From: Salinisphaeraceae bacterium
GTDB taxonomy: Bacteria > Pseudomonadota > Gammaproteobacteria > Nevskiales > Salinisphaeraceae
DNA: 64,000 nt
Direction: 5' to 3'
NCBI GenBank assembly: GCA_002683405.1
Contig: NYTH01000054.1
Coordinates: 91,752 to 155,751 of the forward strand
A model generated the notes under the pieces. The model saw nothing but the letters and a program-made list of their open reading frames with translations. It did no database searches and was not told the DNA's origin. Shown here in pieces: positions 53,845-63,395 of the stretch. The position numbers and the translations under genes were made by a program. Each line of letters starts with the position of its first letter. The stretch's first letter is position 1.

Positions 53845-55002
53845 ATGACGCTTAACCCGCAGCGGGTCAGCCCCTATTACACCGAGGACCACGAGGCCTT
53901 TCGCGACCAGGTTCGTCGCTTCGTTGCCCGGGAGCTTGCGCCCAATATCGATGAATGGGACGAGGCCGGCGAAGTGCCCTGGAGCTTCCACAAGGCGGCG
54001 GCAGACGCCGGTCTGCTGCAGCTCGGCTACCCCGAATCGCTCGGCGGCGTGGAAGCGCCCGACTCGTTCTACAACATCATCCTCAACGACGAGCTGGCGC
54101 AGACCGGATCGGGCGGGATCATGCCGGCGGTCTGGGTACACGGCATCGCCTGTCCACCCATCGTGGCCTTTGGCAGCCAGGCGCAGCAGGCGAAGTACGT
54201 CACCCCGGTTCTCGCCGGCGAAAAGATGGCCGCCCTGGCGATTACCGAGCCGTCCGGCGGTTCCGATGTGGCCGCCATCAAGACCACGGCGCGCGACGCC
54301 GGCGATCACTACCTGGTCAACGGCTCGAAGACCTTCATCTCCGGCGGCATGCGCGCCAGCGCGTTCACCACGGCGGTGCGGACCGGCGGCGACGGCCCGG
54401 GGGGCGTATCCATGCTGATCATCGACGCCGATCTGCCGGGCGTGTCCCGCACCCCGCTGAAGAAGATGGGCTGGTGGTGTTCCGACACCGCCACGCTGTA
54501 TTTCGATAACGTGAAAGTGCCCAAATCCAACCTGCTGGGTCAGGAAAACCGCGGCTTTGCGGTGATCATGCACAACTTCAACAGCGAGCGGCTGAGCATG
54601 TGCGCACAGGCCTACGGCCTTGCGCGCTGCTGTATCGACCAGGCGGCCGCGTATGCCCGCGACCGGCACACCTTCGGCCAGCCGCTCGCCGGGCATCAGG
54701 TCATCCGGCACAAGCTGGTGGATATGCAGATGCGCAACCAGTCGGTCAAGGCCTGGCTGGACGAGATTGCCTGGCGCATCGACCATGGCGAAACCCCGGT
54801 CGCGGACCTGTCGATGCTCAAGGTGCTGGCCACGCAGACGCTCGAGTTCTGCGCCAACGAGGCCATGCAGATATTCGGCGGCGCGGCCTATATGCGCGGC
54901 AACAAGGTCGAACGCATCTACCGCGAAACCAAGGTCATGACGATTGGCGGTGGCTCGGCCGAAATCCTGAAGGACCTGGCCGCGCGGCAACTCGGATTCT
55001 GA
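53845..55002 (+). CDS. Acyl-CoA dehydrogenase
   Basis: This 385-residue FAD enzyme oxidises an acyl-CoA to the 2-enoyl-CoA. Family marks are LAITEPSGGSDVAAIKTTA and FAVIMHNFNSERLSMCAQAY, ARDRHTFGQPLAGHQVIRH and QIFGGAAYMRGNKVERIYRE. The usual catalytic glutamate of YEGT near the C-terminus is not there (the segment reads TIGGGSAEI). The base is therefore probably at the alternative position used by isovaleryl-CoA-type enzymes, or the substrate class differs. It is divergent from the dehydratase-like gene and followed by a small membrane-protein gene. Confidence 0.94.
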   Translation: MTLNPQRVSPYYTEDHEAFRDQVRRFVARELAPNIDEWDEAGEVPWSFHKAAADAGLLQLGYPESLGGVEAPDSFYNIILNDELAQTGSGGIMPAVWVHGIACPPIVAFGSQAQQAKYVTPVLAGEKMAALAITEPSGGSDVAAIKTTARDAGDHYLVNGSKTFISGGMRASAFTTAVRTGGDGPGGVSMLIIDADLPGVSRTPLKKMGWWCSDTATLYFDNVKVPKSNLLGQENRGFAVIMHNFNSERLSMCAQAYGLARCCIDQAAAYARDRHTFGQPLAGHQVIRHKLVDMQMRNQSVKAWLDEIAWRIDHGETPVADLSMLKVLATQTLEFCANEAMQIFGGAAYMRGNKVERIYRETKVMTIGGGSAEILKDLAARQLGF

Positions 55003-55044
55003 ACGCAACAAGCCGACATCCGGCGTGGCAAACGGAGAACCCGC

Positions 55045-55434
55045 ATGACGATGAATCGACTCTTCCTGTGGCTGCTGGCGGTCACCTATGCCGCCTTCGG
55101 GCTGCTTTTCGTGCTGGCGCCGGAGGTGCTGGCCCAGGCGTTTACCGGCGCCAGCCCGCAGACGCCCAGCGGTCTCATCGACATGCGCGCCACCTACGGC
55201 GGGCTGAATCTTGCCGCCGGCGTTGCCATGGCGCTCTGTGCCCTGCGCACCGGGTATCTGCAGGCCGGCATCGCGCTCGGGGCAATCATGACTGCCGGAC
55301 TGGCCGTGGGCCGCAGCTACGGCATGCTCATGGACGGACAGGCCAACTCGTACATGGTCATCTTTCTGGCCATCGAAATTGCCACGATCGGTATTGCCGG
55401 CCTGCTGCTGCGGTCTTCCCCCGAAACCACCTGA
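55045..55434 (+). CDS. DUF4345 family membrane protein
   Basis: This 129-residue protein has four membrane helices. Its sequence (FLWLLAVTYAAFGLLFVLAP, DMRATYGGLNLAAGVAMALC and GRSYGMLMDGQ) fits the DUF4345 family. The role is unknown; members often sit beside lipid or sterol genes. It lies 42 bases after the acyl-CoA dehydrogenase gene and 16 bases before the P450 gene, so the three could be one transcript. Confidence 0.85.
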   Translation: MTMNRLFLWLLAVTYAAFGLLFVLAPEVLAQAFTGASPQTPSGLIDMRATYGGLNLAAGVAMALCALRTGYLQAGIALGAIMTAGLAVGRSYGMLMDGQANSYMVIFLAIEIATIGIAGLLLRSSPETT

Positions 55435-55450
55435 GCGCCAGAGCAGTCCC

Positions 55451-56878
55451 ATGCGTATAGCCGATCTGCCGCGCCCGCGGGCCCTGCCCGTCGTGGGTCA
55501 CCTGCTGCAGATGCGTCGGCAGGCGGCGCATCTGGCGGTGGAGGCCTGGTCTCGTGAAGTAGGCCCGCTGTTCCGCGTATCGCTCGGGGGTCGGCCGTTC
55601 GTGGGCGTCGCCGATCCCGACCTGATTCGCCAGGTCCTCAACCAGCGGCCCGACACCTTTCGCCGCTCCAGCAACTTCGACATCGTCTTCGGGGATCTGG
55701 ATGTCGAATCCGTGTTCGCCGCCGAGGGCAGTCAGTGGCGTCGTTTGCGTCGACTGTGGCTGCGCGCGCTCAACAGCCACCAGATCGCCGGCTTTGCCCA
55801 GGGCGTTGGCGATATCACCGAGCGTCTGCGCGCCCGCTGGCAGGCCGCCGCCAACCGGGACGAGGCGGTGGACATACAGGGCGACCTGACCCGCTACACC
55901 GTGGATGTCACCACGCTCATGACTTTCGGCTTCGACGGCAACACGCTGCAGCAGCGCGGCGCGGTGATCCAGGACGACATGCACCACGTGTTTCCCATGA
56001 TCAGCCGCCGCCTGACCGCGCCATTCCCCTACTGGCACTACATTCGACTTCCGCGAGACCGTCAGCTCGACCGCGCCATGGTCACCGTCACACGCTTTGT
56101 CGACGCCCGAATTGCCGAAGCGCGTGAACGGATTGACGCCCACCCTGAACTGCAGGACAAGCCCTCGAATCTGCTCGAGGCCTTCCTGGTCGCCCGCGAC
56201 GAGGACGGCTCGCTGCTCAGCGATGCCGAAATCCGCGGCAATACGCTCACCGCACTGCTTGCCGGCGAGGACACCACCGCCAATACGCTGGCCTGGTCGC
56301 TGCATCTGCTCAGCCACAACCCCGCCGCGCAAGAGCGCCTGCAGGCCGAAGCCGACGCGGTGGTGGGGCGGGCGCGCTGTGCCCGCAGCATGGCGCAGCT
56401 GGCCACCCTGCCCTGGTGCGATGCCGTCATGGCGGAATCCCTGCGCCTGAAGCCGGTCGCGCCGATGTTCTTCAAGACGGCGCTGAAGGACACCCGGATC
56501 GGCGATCTCGACATCCCTCGCGGCACGCATCTCATCCTGGATATGCGTCACGGCGCGGATCAGGACGCCCGCTACGATCAACCTGCCCAGTTCGACCCGG
56601 CACGCTGGCTGGCCGACGACGCTCCCCGCTTCGAGGCCGCCTCGCCCATGCCGTTCGGCGCCGGGCCTCGAATTTGTCCGGGTCGAAATCTGGCCCAGCT
56701 GGAAGTGCGCAGCGTGCTGTCTATGATTGGCCGCAGCTTTGAACTGCATACGGTGGCGCCGGAGGACAGCGTCACTGAACGATTCGGCTTCACCATGGCG
56801 CCAGCCGGTCTGCGCCTGAAATTGACGGCCCGGGCCCAGGCCGGATATTCCACGAGGGCGATTGGCGCGGACTCATAA
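55451..56878 (+). CDS. Cytochrome P450 (eukaryote-like class) with altered C-terminus
   Basis: This 475-residue P450 has haem ligand Cys409 in PFGAGPRICPGRNLAQLE, I-helix AGEDTT (271-276) and Glu329-Arg332 as ExxR. The N-terminus begins at the proline-rich LPRPRALPVVGHLLQM without a membrane anchor. The general pattern resembles CYP102/CYP4-like fatty-acid hydroxylases more than the P450 at 13.2 kb. Residues 465-475 (GYSTRAIGADS) and the stop codon are encoded by the left end of an inserted 280-bp element, so the natural tail has been replaced. The core fold ends before this point, so activity may be kept. Confidence 0.93.
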   Translation: MRIADLPRPRALPVVGHLLQMRRQAAHLAVEAWSREVGPLFRVSLGGRPFVGVADPDLIRQVLNQRPDTFRRSSNFDIVFGDLDVESVFAAEGSQWRRLRRLWLRALNSHQIAGFAQGVGDITERLRARWQAAANRDEAVDIQGDLTRYTVDVTTLMTFGFDGNTLQQRGAVIQDDMHHVFPMISRRLTAPFPYWHYIRLPRDRQLDRAMVTVTRFVDARIAEARERIDAHPELQDKPSNLLEAFLVARDEDGSLLSDAEIRGNTLTALLAGEDTTANTLAWSLHLLSHNPAAQERLQAEADAVVGRARCARSMAQLATLPWCDAVMAESLRLKPVAPMFFKTALKDTRIGDLDIPRGTHLILDMRHGADQDARYDQPAQFDPARWLADDAPRFEAASPMPFGAGPRICPGRNLAQLEVRSVLSMIGRSFELHTVAPEDSVTERFGFTMAPAGLRLKLTARAQAGYSTRAIGADS

Positions 56879-57120
56879 AAAACTGATACAAAAAGGAAAT
56901 AGCCGACTGTAGTGGCAATTTGACCGGTACAGTTTGGATTCTGCGCCAATCTATCGCGGTGCCCTGCGCCGTGTAGATGACGGGGGCGCGAAATATCGCT
57001 TCTCTTTCACGCCAACCCTAGCGACTACTAGGGTTGGCGCTTCAAGACCGCGCGCTACTTGCTGCGCCCTGAGGATTATTTCAGGGGCAAATCACTCACG
57101 ATCCCTCATGAAATATCCGG
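56841..57120. mobile_element. 280-bp non-autonomous element with terminal inverted repeats, copy 2
   Basis: It has the same ends as the element at 25690 (left CCGGATATTCCACGAGGG, right CCCTCATGAAATATCCGG) and a closely similar interior, including CAATCTATCGCGGTGCC and GCGCGCTACTTGCTGCGCCC. CCCAGG lies directly on both sides and looks like a six-base target duplication. A palindrome CCAACCCTAG/CTAGGGTTGG lies in the middle. No transposase is encoded. It overlaps the last 38 bases of the P450 gene. Confidence 0.9.
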
Positions 57121-57261
57121 CCCAGGAACTGCCTGAGCCTTCCCGCTGTCCTACAATTCGGGGACCCATTCCGCCCTTGTTTTTCATATACCGGCAGCCT
57201 TCGTGCGGCGTTCCCGTGCGGCCGCCGTCAGGGGAGACGGCCAATAAGGTATTGACCGCAC

Positions 57262-58347
57262 ATGCGACGCGAAAATTTTCCCGGACGATCGTTCATCCGC
57301 CGGACGATCGGTCTGCTGCTGATCAGCGCTGCCGCCGCGGCTCAGGAGCCGATTCAGGTCGAGACCGGCACGGCGGAACAGCGCCCCTGGACGCAGACCC
57401 TTCGCCTGACCGGCACGCTTACCTCCGCCAGTGACTCCGCGCTGGCGCCGCGGCTGGACGGGCTGGTCACCGAAATCCGCGTGGATGCCGGTGACCGCGT
57501 CGAACGGGGAGACGTGCTGCTGGAACTGGATGACCAGCTTGAAAGGCTGTCCCTGCAGAGCGCTCGCGCCTCGCTACAGGAAGCCCGGGCGCAGCTTGCC
57601 GAGGCCCGACGAGTGCGCGCCGAACGTGAGCCGCTGCTGGAAAAAGGCGCCATCGCGCAGACCGAGTTCGAGACCGCCAACGCCGACGTTCAGGTGCGCG
57701 CGGCGGCCGTGGAGCGGCTGCGCGCGGAAGTCGCCCTGCGGCAGGAACGCGTGGCGCGGCATCAACTCACCGCGCCCTTTCCCGGCCTGGTGTCCCGTCG
57801 CATGACCGATGTGGGCGAATGGGTCACCAACACCACGCCGGTGTACGAGCTGGTTCAGACCGATCAGCTGCGGTTGGACGTGCAGGCACCGCAGGAATAT
57901 TTCCCCATGATCGAGCAAGGCACGCGGGTCATGATCGCGCCGCATGCCCTGAACGACACGCAGATCGAGGGTGAGGTCCGCAGCCGCGTAGCCGTGGCCG
58001 ACCCCACGGCGCGCAGTTTCCTGGTGCGCGTGGCAGTAGATAACGAGTCCGGCCGTCTGGCGCCCGGCATGTCGGCCCTGGCGCTCATCAAGGTGGTCAC
58101 CGAGGATCAGACGCTGGTGATCCCGCGTGACGCGCTCATGCGCTACCCGGATGGCGGCACCCGCGTCTGGACGGTGGAAGACCGCGGCGACCAGACGGTC
58201 GCGGTCGAGCGCCAGGTGCAGATTGGCCGTAGCGATGCCGGTGTGGTGGAAATCACGAAGGGGCTGGAGCCCGATCGACGAGTGATCGTCGTGGGTAATG
58301 AGGCACTCACGCCTGAACAGCCGGTGATGATCAAGGACCGCCAGTAA
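57262..58347 (+). CDS. RND efflux periplasmic adaptor (membrane fusion protein)
   Basis: This 361-residue adaptor has a hydrophobic export segment (RTIGLLLISAAAAAQ), a lipoyl-like half (LAPRLDGLVTEIRVDAGDRV), a coiled-coil hairpin (residues 85-165), the second lipoyl half (LTAPFPGLVSRRMTDVGEWV) and a beta-barrel/membrane-proximal part. It links the inner-membrane pump to an outer-membrane channel. Its TAATG junction overlaps the permease start by one base. No TolC-like gene follows, so a channel encoded elsewhere must be used. Confidence 0.94.
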   Translation: MRRENFPGRSFIRRTIGLLLISAAAAAQEPIQVETGTAEQRPWTQTLRLTGTLTSASDSALAPRLDGLVTEIRVDAGDRVERGDVLLELDDQLERLSLQSARASLQEARAQLAEARRVRAEREPLLEKGAIAQTEFETANADVQVRAAAVERLRAEVALRQERVARHQLTAPFPGLVSRRMTDVGEWVTNTTPVYELVQTDQLRLDVQAPQEYFPMIEQGTRVMIAPHALNDTQIEGEVRSRVAVADPTARSFLVRVAVDNESGRLAPGMSALALIKVVTEDQTLVIPRDALMRYPDGGTRVWTVEDRGDQTVAVERQVQIGRSDAGVVEITKGLEPDRRVIVVGNEALTPEQPVMIKDRQ

Positions 58348-61300
58348 TGCTGGAATACCTCATCCGCCGCGGCCATCTGCTGGCCATCGGCGTGGCCATC
58401 GTCAGCATGTTCGGTCTGCTGGCCGCGTTCCGCGTCCCCGTTCAGATGATTCCCGATCTGGACGTGCGGATCATCACGGTGCAGACCAACTGGCCCGGCG
58501 CGACGCCGCAGGATATTGAAAAGGAAATCCTCATCGAACAGGAGGATTACCTGCGCAACGTACCCAACCTGCAGAGCATGAAGGCCAACGCCCAGACAGG
58601 CACCGCCGAAATCGAGCTGGAATTTCCCTTCGGCACCGATATCAACGACGCGCTGCTGCGCGTGAGCAATGCCCTCTCGCAGGTTCCGTCCTACCCGGAA
58701 AACGTGGACGAGCCGCGCCTGTTCGCCACGTCGTTTTCCCAGAACGCCTTCATGTTCTTCAGCGTCACGCCACTCGAGGGCAATCCTGCCGGCGTCGACA
58801 TGGACATGATGCAGGACTACATCGACGATAACGTGCGCACGCGCATGGAGCGCGTGAACGGCGTCGAGCAGGTCGAGATTCGAGGCTCGGCCGAGCGGCA
58901 GATCCAGATTCAGGTGGACCCGGACCGACTGGCGGCCCGGAACATTTCGCTGGGCGCCGTACGCAGCGCGATCCGCGACCGAAATCGCGACATCACCGGT
59001 GGCGATATCGACAGCGGCAAGCGCCGCTATCTGCTCAGAACAGTCGGGCGGATGGCGGAAGTCGAAGAACTGGGCGGCATCGTCCTGCAGCGCCGCGGCG
59101 ATTCGGTGGTCTATCTGCGCGACGTGGCGGACATCCGGCTGGACCACTCGGAGAAACGGTTCGAGGTCTATTTCAACGAACGGCCGAACATCTTCCTGAC
59201 GGTACGGCGCGAAACCGGCTCCAACGTCATCGCGATCAAGGAGGGGCTGCTCGAGGTTCTGCCGGCAATCAATGAAGAGGTGCTCAACCCTGCCGGCATG
59301 CGCATGAAGCTGATCGCCGATGACGCGCGCTACGTGCAGGAATCGGTGGCCAGCGTCTGGCGCAACCTCATTCTTGGCGCCGTGCTGGCGGCGGTGGTCA
59401 TGTTCCTGTTCCTGCGCTCGCTGCCGGCCACGCTGGTCGGGGTGATCGGTATTCCCATCTGCACCATCGCCGCCTTTCTGGGGCTGTTGCTCACCGGCCG
59501 CACCATCAACGTGATTTCGCTGGCCGGTGTGGCGTTCGCCATCGGCATGACGCTGGACAACAGCATCGTGGTGCTCGAGAACATCGAGCGCGAACGACGC
59601 CGCATGACCGACCGGCTCGGCGCCGCGCTGGCGGGCGTGAAACGCGTCTGGCCGGCCGTCTTCGCCTCCACCATGACCACCATTCTGGTGTTCGCACCGG
59701 TGCTGTTCATCGAAGAGGAAGCCGGCCAGCTGTACTCGGACATTTCCATTGCCATCGCGTCGGCCATCTTCGCCTCCATGCTGGTGGCGATCACCGTGGT
59801 CCCGGCTGCCACCAACTGGCTGCCCAACTCGGCCATCCGCAGCGAGGAAGACGGCCGGCCGCCCCGCTGGGAGCGGTTCTTCCTGGGCCGCGTGGGCTGG
59901 ATTCTGGCCACCCGCGGGCACCGGCTCGGCGTGATCGGCGGCACGGTGATCGTGATGCTGGCGGTCATGTTCTTCCTCACGCCACCCGCCGAGTATCTGC
60001 CGGAAGGCGAGGAGCCCAAGACCTTCTCGAACATGGTGCCGCCGCCGGGCTACAACCTGTCGGAAATGTCGCGCATCGGCGCCGAGGTGCGTGAGGCGCT
60101 GCTGCCGTCGCTGCAGGGCGATCCGGCCCGCTTCGAGTCTGGCGAGCTTGATGTGCCACCCATGCAGTACATCAACATGATGATGAGCTCGAACATGCTG
60201 CGCATCATCAGCGAGCCGGTTGATCCCGGTCATATCGAGGAATTGATGGACGCCTACAACGCGGAGTTCCGAGAGTTTCCGGGCATGCGCGCCTTCTCCA
60301 ACCGCGGTTCCATCATTACCAGCAACGACGGCGGCACACGCAGCGTGACGCTGGACATCAGCGGCCCGTCGCTGTCCGAAATCTACGAAGTCACGCGCAA
60401 GGCCTACGAGCGCGCTCGGGAAATTTTCGATGATCCGCAGGTCCGCTCCGAGCCGTCCACGCTTTCGCTGGGACAACCCCTGCTGCGCGTCATGCCGCGG
60501 CATGAACGCATCGCCGAACTCGGGCTGACCACCGACGACGTCGGATTTGCCGTATCGGCGCTGGGCGATGGCGCCTACGTCGACGAATTCTTTCTGTCCG
60601 ACAACAAGGTCGACATCTTCCTGTATGACCAGGGCGGCCCGGTGACCAGCATTGATGCGCTGCGACAGCGACCGCTGTATACCGAGCGCGGCGGCATTCT
60701 GCCGCTGAATAACCTGGTCGAGATCGATGAAACGGTGGATTCCGATTCAATCCGGCGGCTGAACGGCCGGCGCACCGTCACGCTTTACATCATCCCGCCG
60801 CGGTCGGTGGCCCTGGAAACCGGTATCGCTCGCGTCAAGAGCGAACTGATCGAGCGCATGCGAGAAAACGGCGATATCCCGTCGGGCGTCAGCATCGAAA
60901 TCACCGGCGCCGGCGATCAGCTGCAGGCGACGCGCGAAGCACTGAGCGTGAATTACATCATCGCGATTCTGCTGAGCTACCTGCTGCTGGTCGCCATTTT
61001 CACGCACTGGGGCTATCCGCTGCTCATCCTGGCGGCCATACCGCTGGGCGTGGCCGGCGGTATCGCCGGGCTGGCGGCGCTGAATCTGGTCGGCGGCTGG
61101 CTGCCGACACTCGGCCTGCCCGCCATCAGCCAACCCTTCGACATGATTACCATGCTGGGTTTTCTGATCCTGATGGGGACCGTCGTGAACAACCCGATCC
61201 TTATCGTCGATCAGGCCCGATACAACCGGCAACAGGCGGGCATGCCGGTGGCTCAGGCGGTGGAGGATGCGGTGGCCTACCGGCTGCGTCCCATCCTGAT

Positions 61301-61529
61301 GACCACCATCACCACCAGTTTCGGGCTGGCTCCGCTGGTCTTCCTGCCGGGCGCGGGGACCGAGCTGTATCGAGGCGTGGGCACCATCGTGCTGTTCGGT
61401 CTGCTGTTCACCATGGTCATTACGCTGACGTTCCTGCCGGCGCTGCTGGTCAGCGTGCTCCAGTGGGGCGAGAAATTCCGCGGCCAGCCCGATGCCGTGT
61501 CGGAGGCCAACGCGACCGGCCGCGCCTGA
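58347..61529 (+). CDS. RND efflux permease (AcrB/HAE family)
   Basis: This 1060-residue inner-membrane pump is driven by the proton gradient and has the 12-helix plan with two large periplasmic loops. RND marks are the N-terminal PVQMIPDLDVRIITVQTNWP, GATPQDIEKEILIEQEDYLR and the TM4 motif GMTLDNSIVVLENIERERRR. In TM4 one of the two usual adjacent aspartates is asparagine (LDN instead of DD). The second half carries FLILMGTVVNNPILIVDQAR, and TTSFGLAPLVFLPGAGTELY lies near the end. It is co-translated with the adaptor. The substrates are unknown. Confidence 0.95.
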   Translation: MLEYLIRRGHLLAIGVAIVSMFGLLAAFRVPVQMIPDLDVRIITVQTNWPGATPQDIEKEILIEQEDYLRNVPNLQSMKANAQTGTAEIELEFPFGTDINDALLRVSNALSQVPSYPENVDEPRLFATSFSQNAFMFFSVTPLEGNPAGVDMDMMQDYIDDNVRTRMERVNGVEQVEIRGSAERQIQIQVDPDRLAARNISLGAVRSAIRDRNRDITGGDIDSGKRRYLLRTVGRMAEVEELGGIVLQRRGDSVVYLRDVADIRLDHSEKRFEVYFNERPNIFLTVRRETGSNVIAIKEGLLEVLPAINEEVLNPAGMRMKLIADDARYVQESVASVWRNLILGAVLAAVVMFLFLRSLPATLVGVIGIPICTIAAFLGLLLTGRTINVISLAGVAFAIGMTLDNSIVVLENIERERRRMTDRLGAALAGVKRVWPAVFASTMTTILVFAPVLFIEEEAGQLYSDISIAIASAIFASMLVAITVVPAATNWLPNSAIRSEEDGRPPRWERFFLGRVGWILATRGHRLGVIGGTVIVMLAVMFFLTPPAEYLPEGEEPKTFSNMVPPPGYNLSEMSRIGAEVREALLPSLQGDPARFESGELDVPPMQYINMMMSSNMLRIISEPVDPGHIEELMDAYNAEFREFPGMRAFSNRGSIITSNDGGTRSVTLDISGPSLSEIYEVTRKAYERAREIFDDPQVRSEPSTLSLGQPLLRVMPRHERIAELGLTTDDVGFAVSALGDGAYVDEFFLSDNKVDIFLYDQGGPVTSIDALRQRPLYTERGGILPLNNLVEIDETVDSDSIRRLNGRRTVTLYIIPPRSVALETGIARVKSELIERMRENGDIPSGVSIEITGAGDQLQATREALSVNYIIAILLSYLLLVAIFTHWGYPLLILAAIPLGVAGGIAGLAALNLVGGWLPTLGLPAISQPFDMITMLGFLILMGTVVNNPILIVDQARYNRQQAGMPVAQAVEDAVAYRLRPILMTTITTSFGLAPLVFLPGAGTELYRGVGTIVLFGLLFTMVITLTFLPALLVSVLQWGEKFRGQPDAVSEANATGRA

Positions 61530-61539
61530 CGGCGGTCGC

Positions 61540-62217
61540 TCAGGCGTCGACGGACATCGCCAGCGTCTGACTGAGCTGACAGAGCGGCAGATCGGTTTCG
61601 TCCATCCAGCCGTTGAACAGGTCCTGCACCGTCCGCAGGGCCCGCTTGCCGCTGATACGGCCGCTATAGGCGCCCCAGTAATCGAGTGCAGCGGCCACGT
61701 GATCGGTCATCAGAAAGGTGTCCTTGCCGGCCATCCGCAGAAACCGGGGCCCCGACTGACCGCCCAGCTGCGTAAAGCGGCTTTTCAGCGCCGTCCACAG
61801 GTCCACCACATCGTCGCTGGGCCACCCTGCCAGCCAGGCCCCCATGCTGCCGGCCTCTTCGGCCAGTGCCAGCAGGGCCCTGGCGTTTTCGCGGACCGCA
61901 TCGAGTTTGCCCCGGTGGCGAATCAGCGCCTCGTTGCGGTAGAGCGCGCGCATCTCGTCGTCGCCATAGTGCGCCACAACGCCAGGATCAAAGCCTGAGA
62001 AGGCGGCTTCAAATGCGGGCCAGCGGCCGTCCACCATGCTGTGCTTGAGGCCCGCGCGAAAGATCCGGCGACTCATCACGGACAGGTAGCGATCGTCCCC
62101 CACCATGGCGAGTGATTCCGGCGCCTCCGGTGTGACCCAGAGCACACGCAGCGCAGCCTTGCCGCCCTTGCGTTGTTCGGCGGCGCGGAGGATCGGGGCA
62201 AAAGCGACAGGGGTCAT
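61540..62217 (-). CDS. DNA-3-methyladenine glycosylase I-like protein
   Basis: This 225-residue protein resembles the Tag/COG2818 family. The start MTPVAFAPILRAAEQRKG, the region DDRYLSVMSRRIFRAGLKHS, WPAFEAAFSGFDPGVVAHYG, and NEALIRHRGKLDAVRENARA (the helix-hairpin-helix region) are typical. The classical zinc-binding cysteine pair of E. coli Tag is absent, so this is the longer, divergent branch and activity on 3-methyladenine is inferred. The ATG at 62217 is used; a TTG at 62229 would add four residues. It converges on the RND permease gene. Confidence 0.8.
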   Translation of the reverse strand: MTPVAFAPILRAAEQRKGGKAALRVLWVTPEAPESLAMVGDDRYLSVMSRRIFRAGLKHSMVDGRWPAFEAAFSGFDPGVVAHYGDDEMRALYRNEALIRHRGKLDAVRENARALLALAEEAGSMGAWLAGWPSDDVVDLWTALKSRFTQLGGQSGPRFLRMAGKDTFLMTDHVAAALDYWGAYSGRISGKRALRTVQDLFNGWMDETDLPLCQLSQTLAMSVDA

Positions 62218-62274
62218 GCGGGCTCGCAAATCGGGAAGCGGCGCCAGTATGCCAAAACCCCCGCTTCCGAAGGC

Positions 62275-63395
62275 TATTGCTCCGGCCCATAAACAGGGTT
62301 ACGCGGCATACTTGACTCGGGGGTCTTGGAAATAGGCTTTCACGCGGTGTGGTTCGGTTTCCAGTTGCTGCATGTGTTCAGTGGCCGCCCGGCGTAGTTT
62401 GGGTTTGGTACGGGCGGGTACCTTGGTGCCCATCGCCTGCTTGAGATCGGCATTGAGCCGTTCGTGGCGGATTGAGTTCGGGGCTGTAGCTGGGCAGGTA
62501 AAACACTTCGATGTGCTCGCTGTGTTGTTCCAGCCAGGCCTTGACCGGCTTGCAGTGATGCACGCCCAAATTGTCGAGGATGACAAAGACCTTGCGGTCG
62601 GTGTCCTGGATCAGGTCCTCGAAGAAGTCGATCAGTCGTTCGTGGTTGAAGTTGCCATCGATGATTTGCCAGCGGGTCTTGCCCTGGTTGGTCACTGTCG
62701 AAATCATTGACAGTTTCTGGCGGGTCCCACCCACCACCTTGGCGACCGGCGTTTGCCCGCGCGGGGCATAGCTGCGACCGCGCACGTCGGTATTGACCAG
62801 CGCTGTCTCGTCGCCCCAGTGAATCTCGGCTTGCTCAGCCTTGGCGCGGGCATGGATCGCAGGGTATTCCTCGTCCAGCCATTGCTGGACCTTCTCCGGA
62901 GATTGCTCATAAGCACGCTGAATGGGTTTTTGCGGGGTAAAGCCCCAACGACCCAGGTATTTGCCCACGGTGCGTACCGGTACATCAATGTCGTATTCGT
63001 CCAGGATCAATTGCCTGACAGCAATGCGCGACCATAGGGCGAACTCCATCTTGAGTTGCTCGGGTCGCTGATCGCAGATCAGCTGGCGTATATGCGCTTC
63101 CTGCTCGCCAGACAGCGTTCGCTTGGCGCCGATACGGCGACCGCGCTTGCGCGGCGCCAGTGCCGTCATGCCACCCGCTTCATAGCGGTCAATAACCCGG
63201 CAGGTGCCGGTATAACTCAACCCGACATCGCGGGAGATCTGGCGCTTGTTTACGCCTCGTTTATAGGCTCGAATGACTTGTCTGCGTCGCTCATGTTGTT
63301 CTGCCGGTGTGAGCCGCCGGGCGTCTTCTGTATCCATGCACAGTCAGACCGCAACTAGCACGATAGGTTCACCATATTTATCAGCCGGGCCTATA
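62275..63395 (-). mobile_element. IS630-family insertion sequence
   Basis: The element is about 1.12 kb long. Its ends are imperfect inverted repeats of about 27 bases: left TATTGCTCCGGCCCATAAAC, right (read inward) TATAGGCCCGGCTGATAAAT. Both start with TA, the target duplicated by IS630-type elements. It contains one transposase gene that is frameshifted. The exact ends could be off by a few bases. Confidence 0.8.
62299..63337 (-). pseudogene. IS630-family transposase, frameshifted
   Basis: The first frame (63337 to about 62478) has the N-terminal helix-turn-helix part (YKRGVNKRQISRDVGLSYTG) and the DDE core: Asp in WGDETALVNTD, Asp in VILDNLGVHHCK and Glu in LPSYSPELNP. Just after SPELN the frame shifts, and the rest (ERLNADLKQAMGTKV to the stop at 62299) is in another frame. 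Restoring it needs the loss of one base near 62475, where CCGCCACGAACGG replaces the expected CCG-GAC-GAA-CGG. All catalytic residues precede the shift, but the C-terminal part is separated, so the copy is probably inactive. Confidence 0.9.

Noticed and set aside
58143..60503. Open frame of 786 codons on the minus strand opposite the RND genes
   Set aside because: It is antisense to two clear RND genes, with a histidine- and arginine-rich composition and no recognisable family.
62299..62586. Separate small transposase gene
   Set aside because: It is the frameshifted C-terminal part of the IS630 transposase that starts at 63337.
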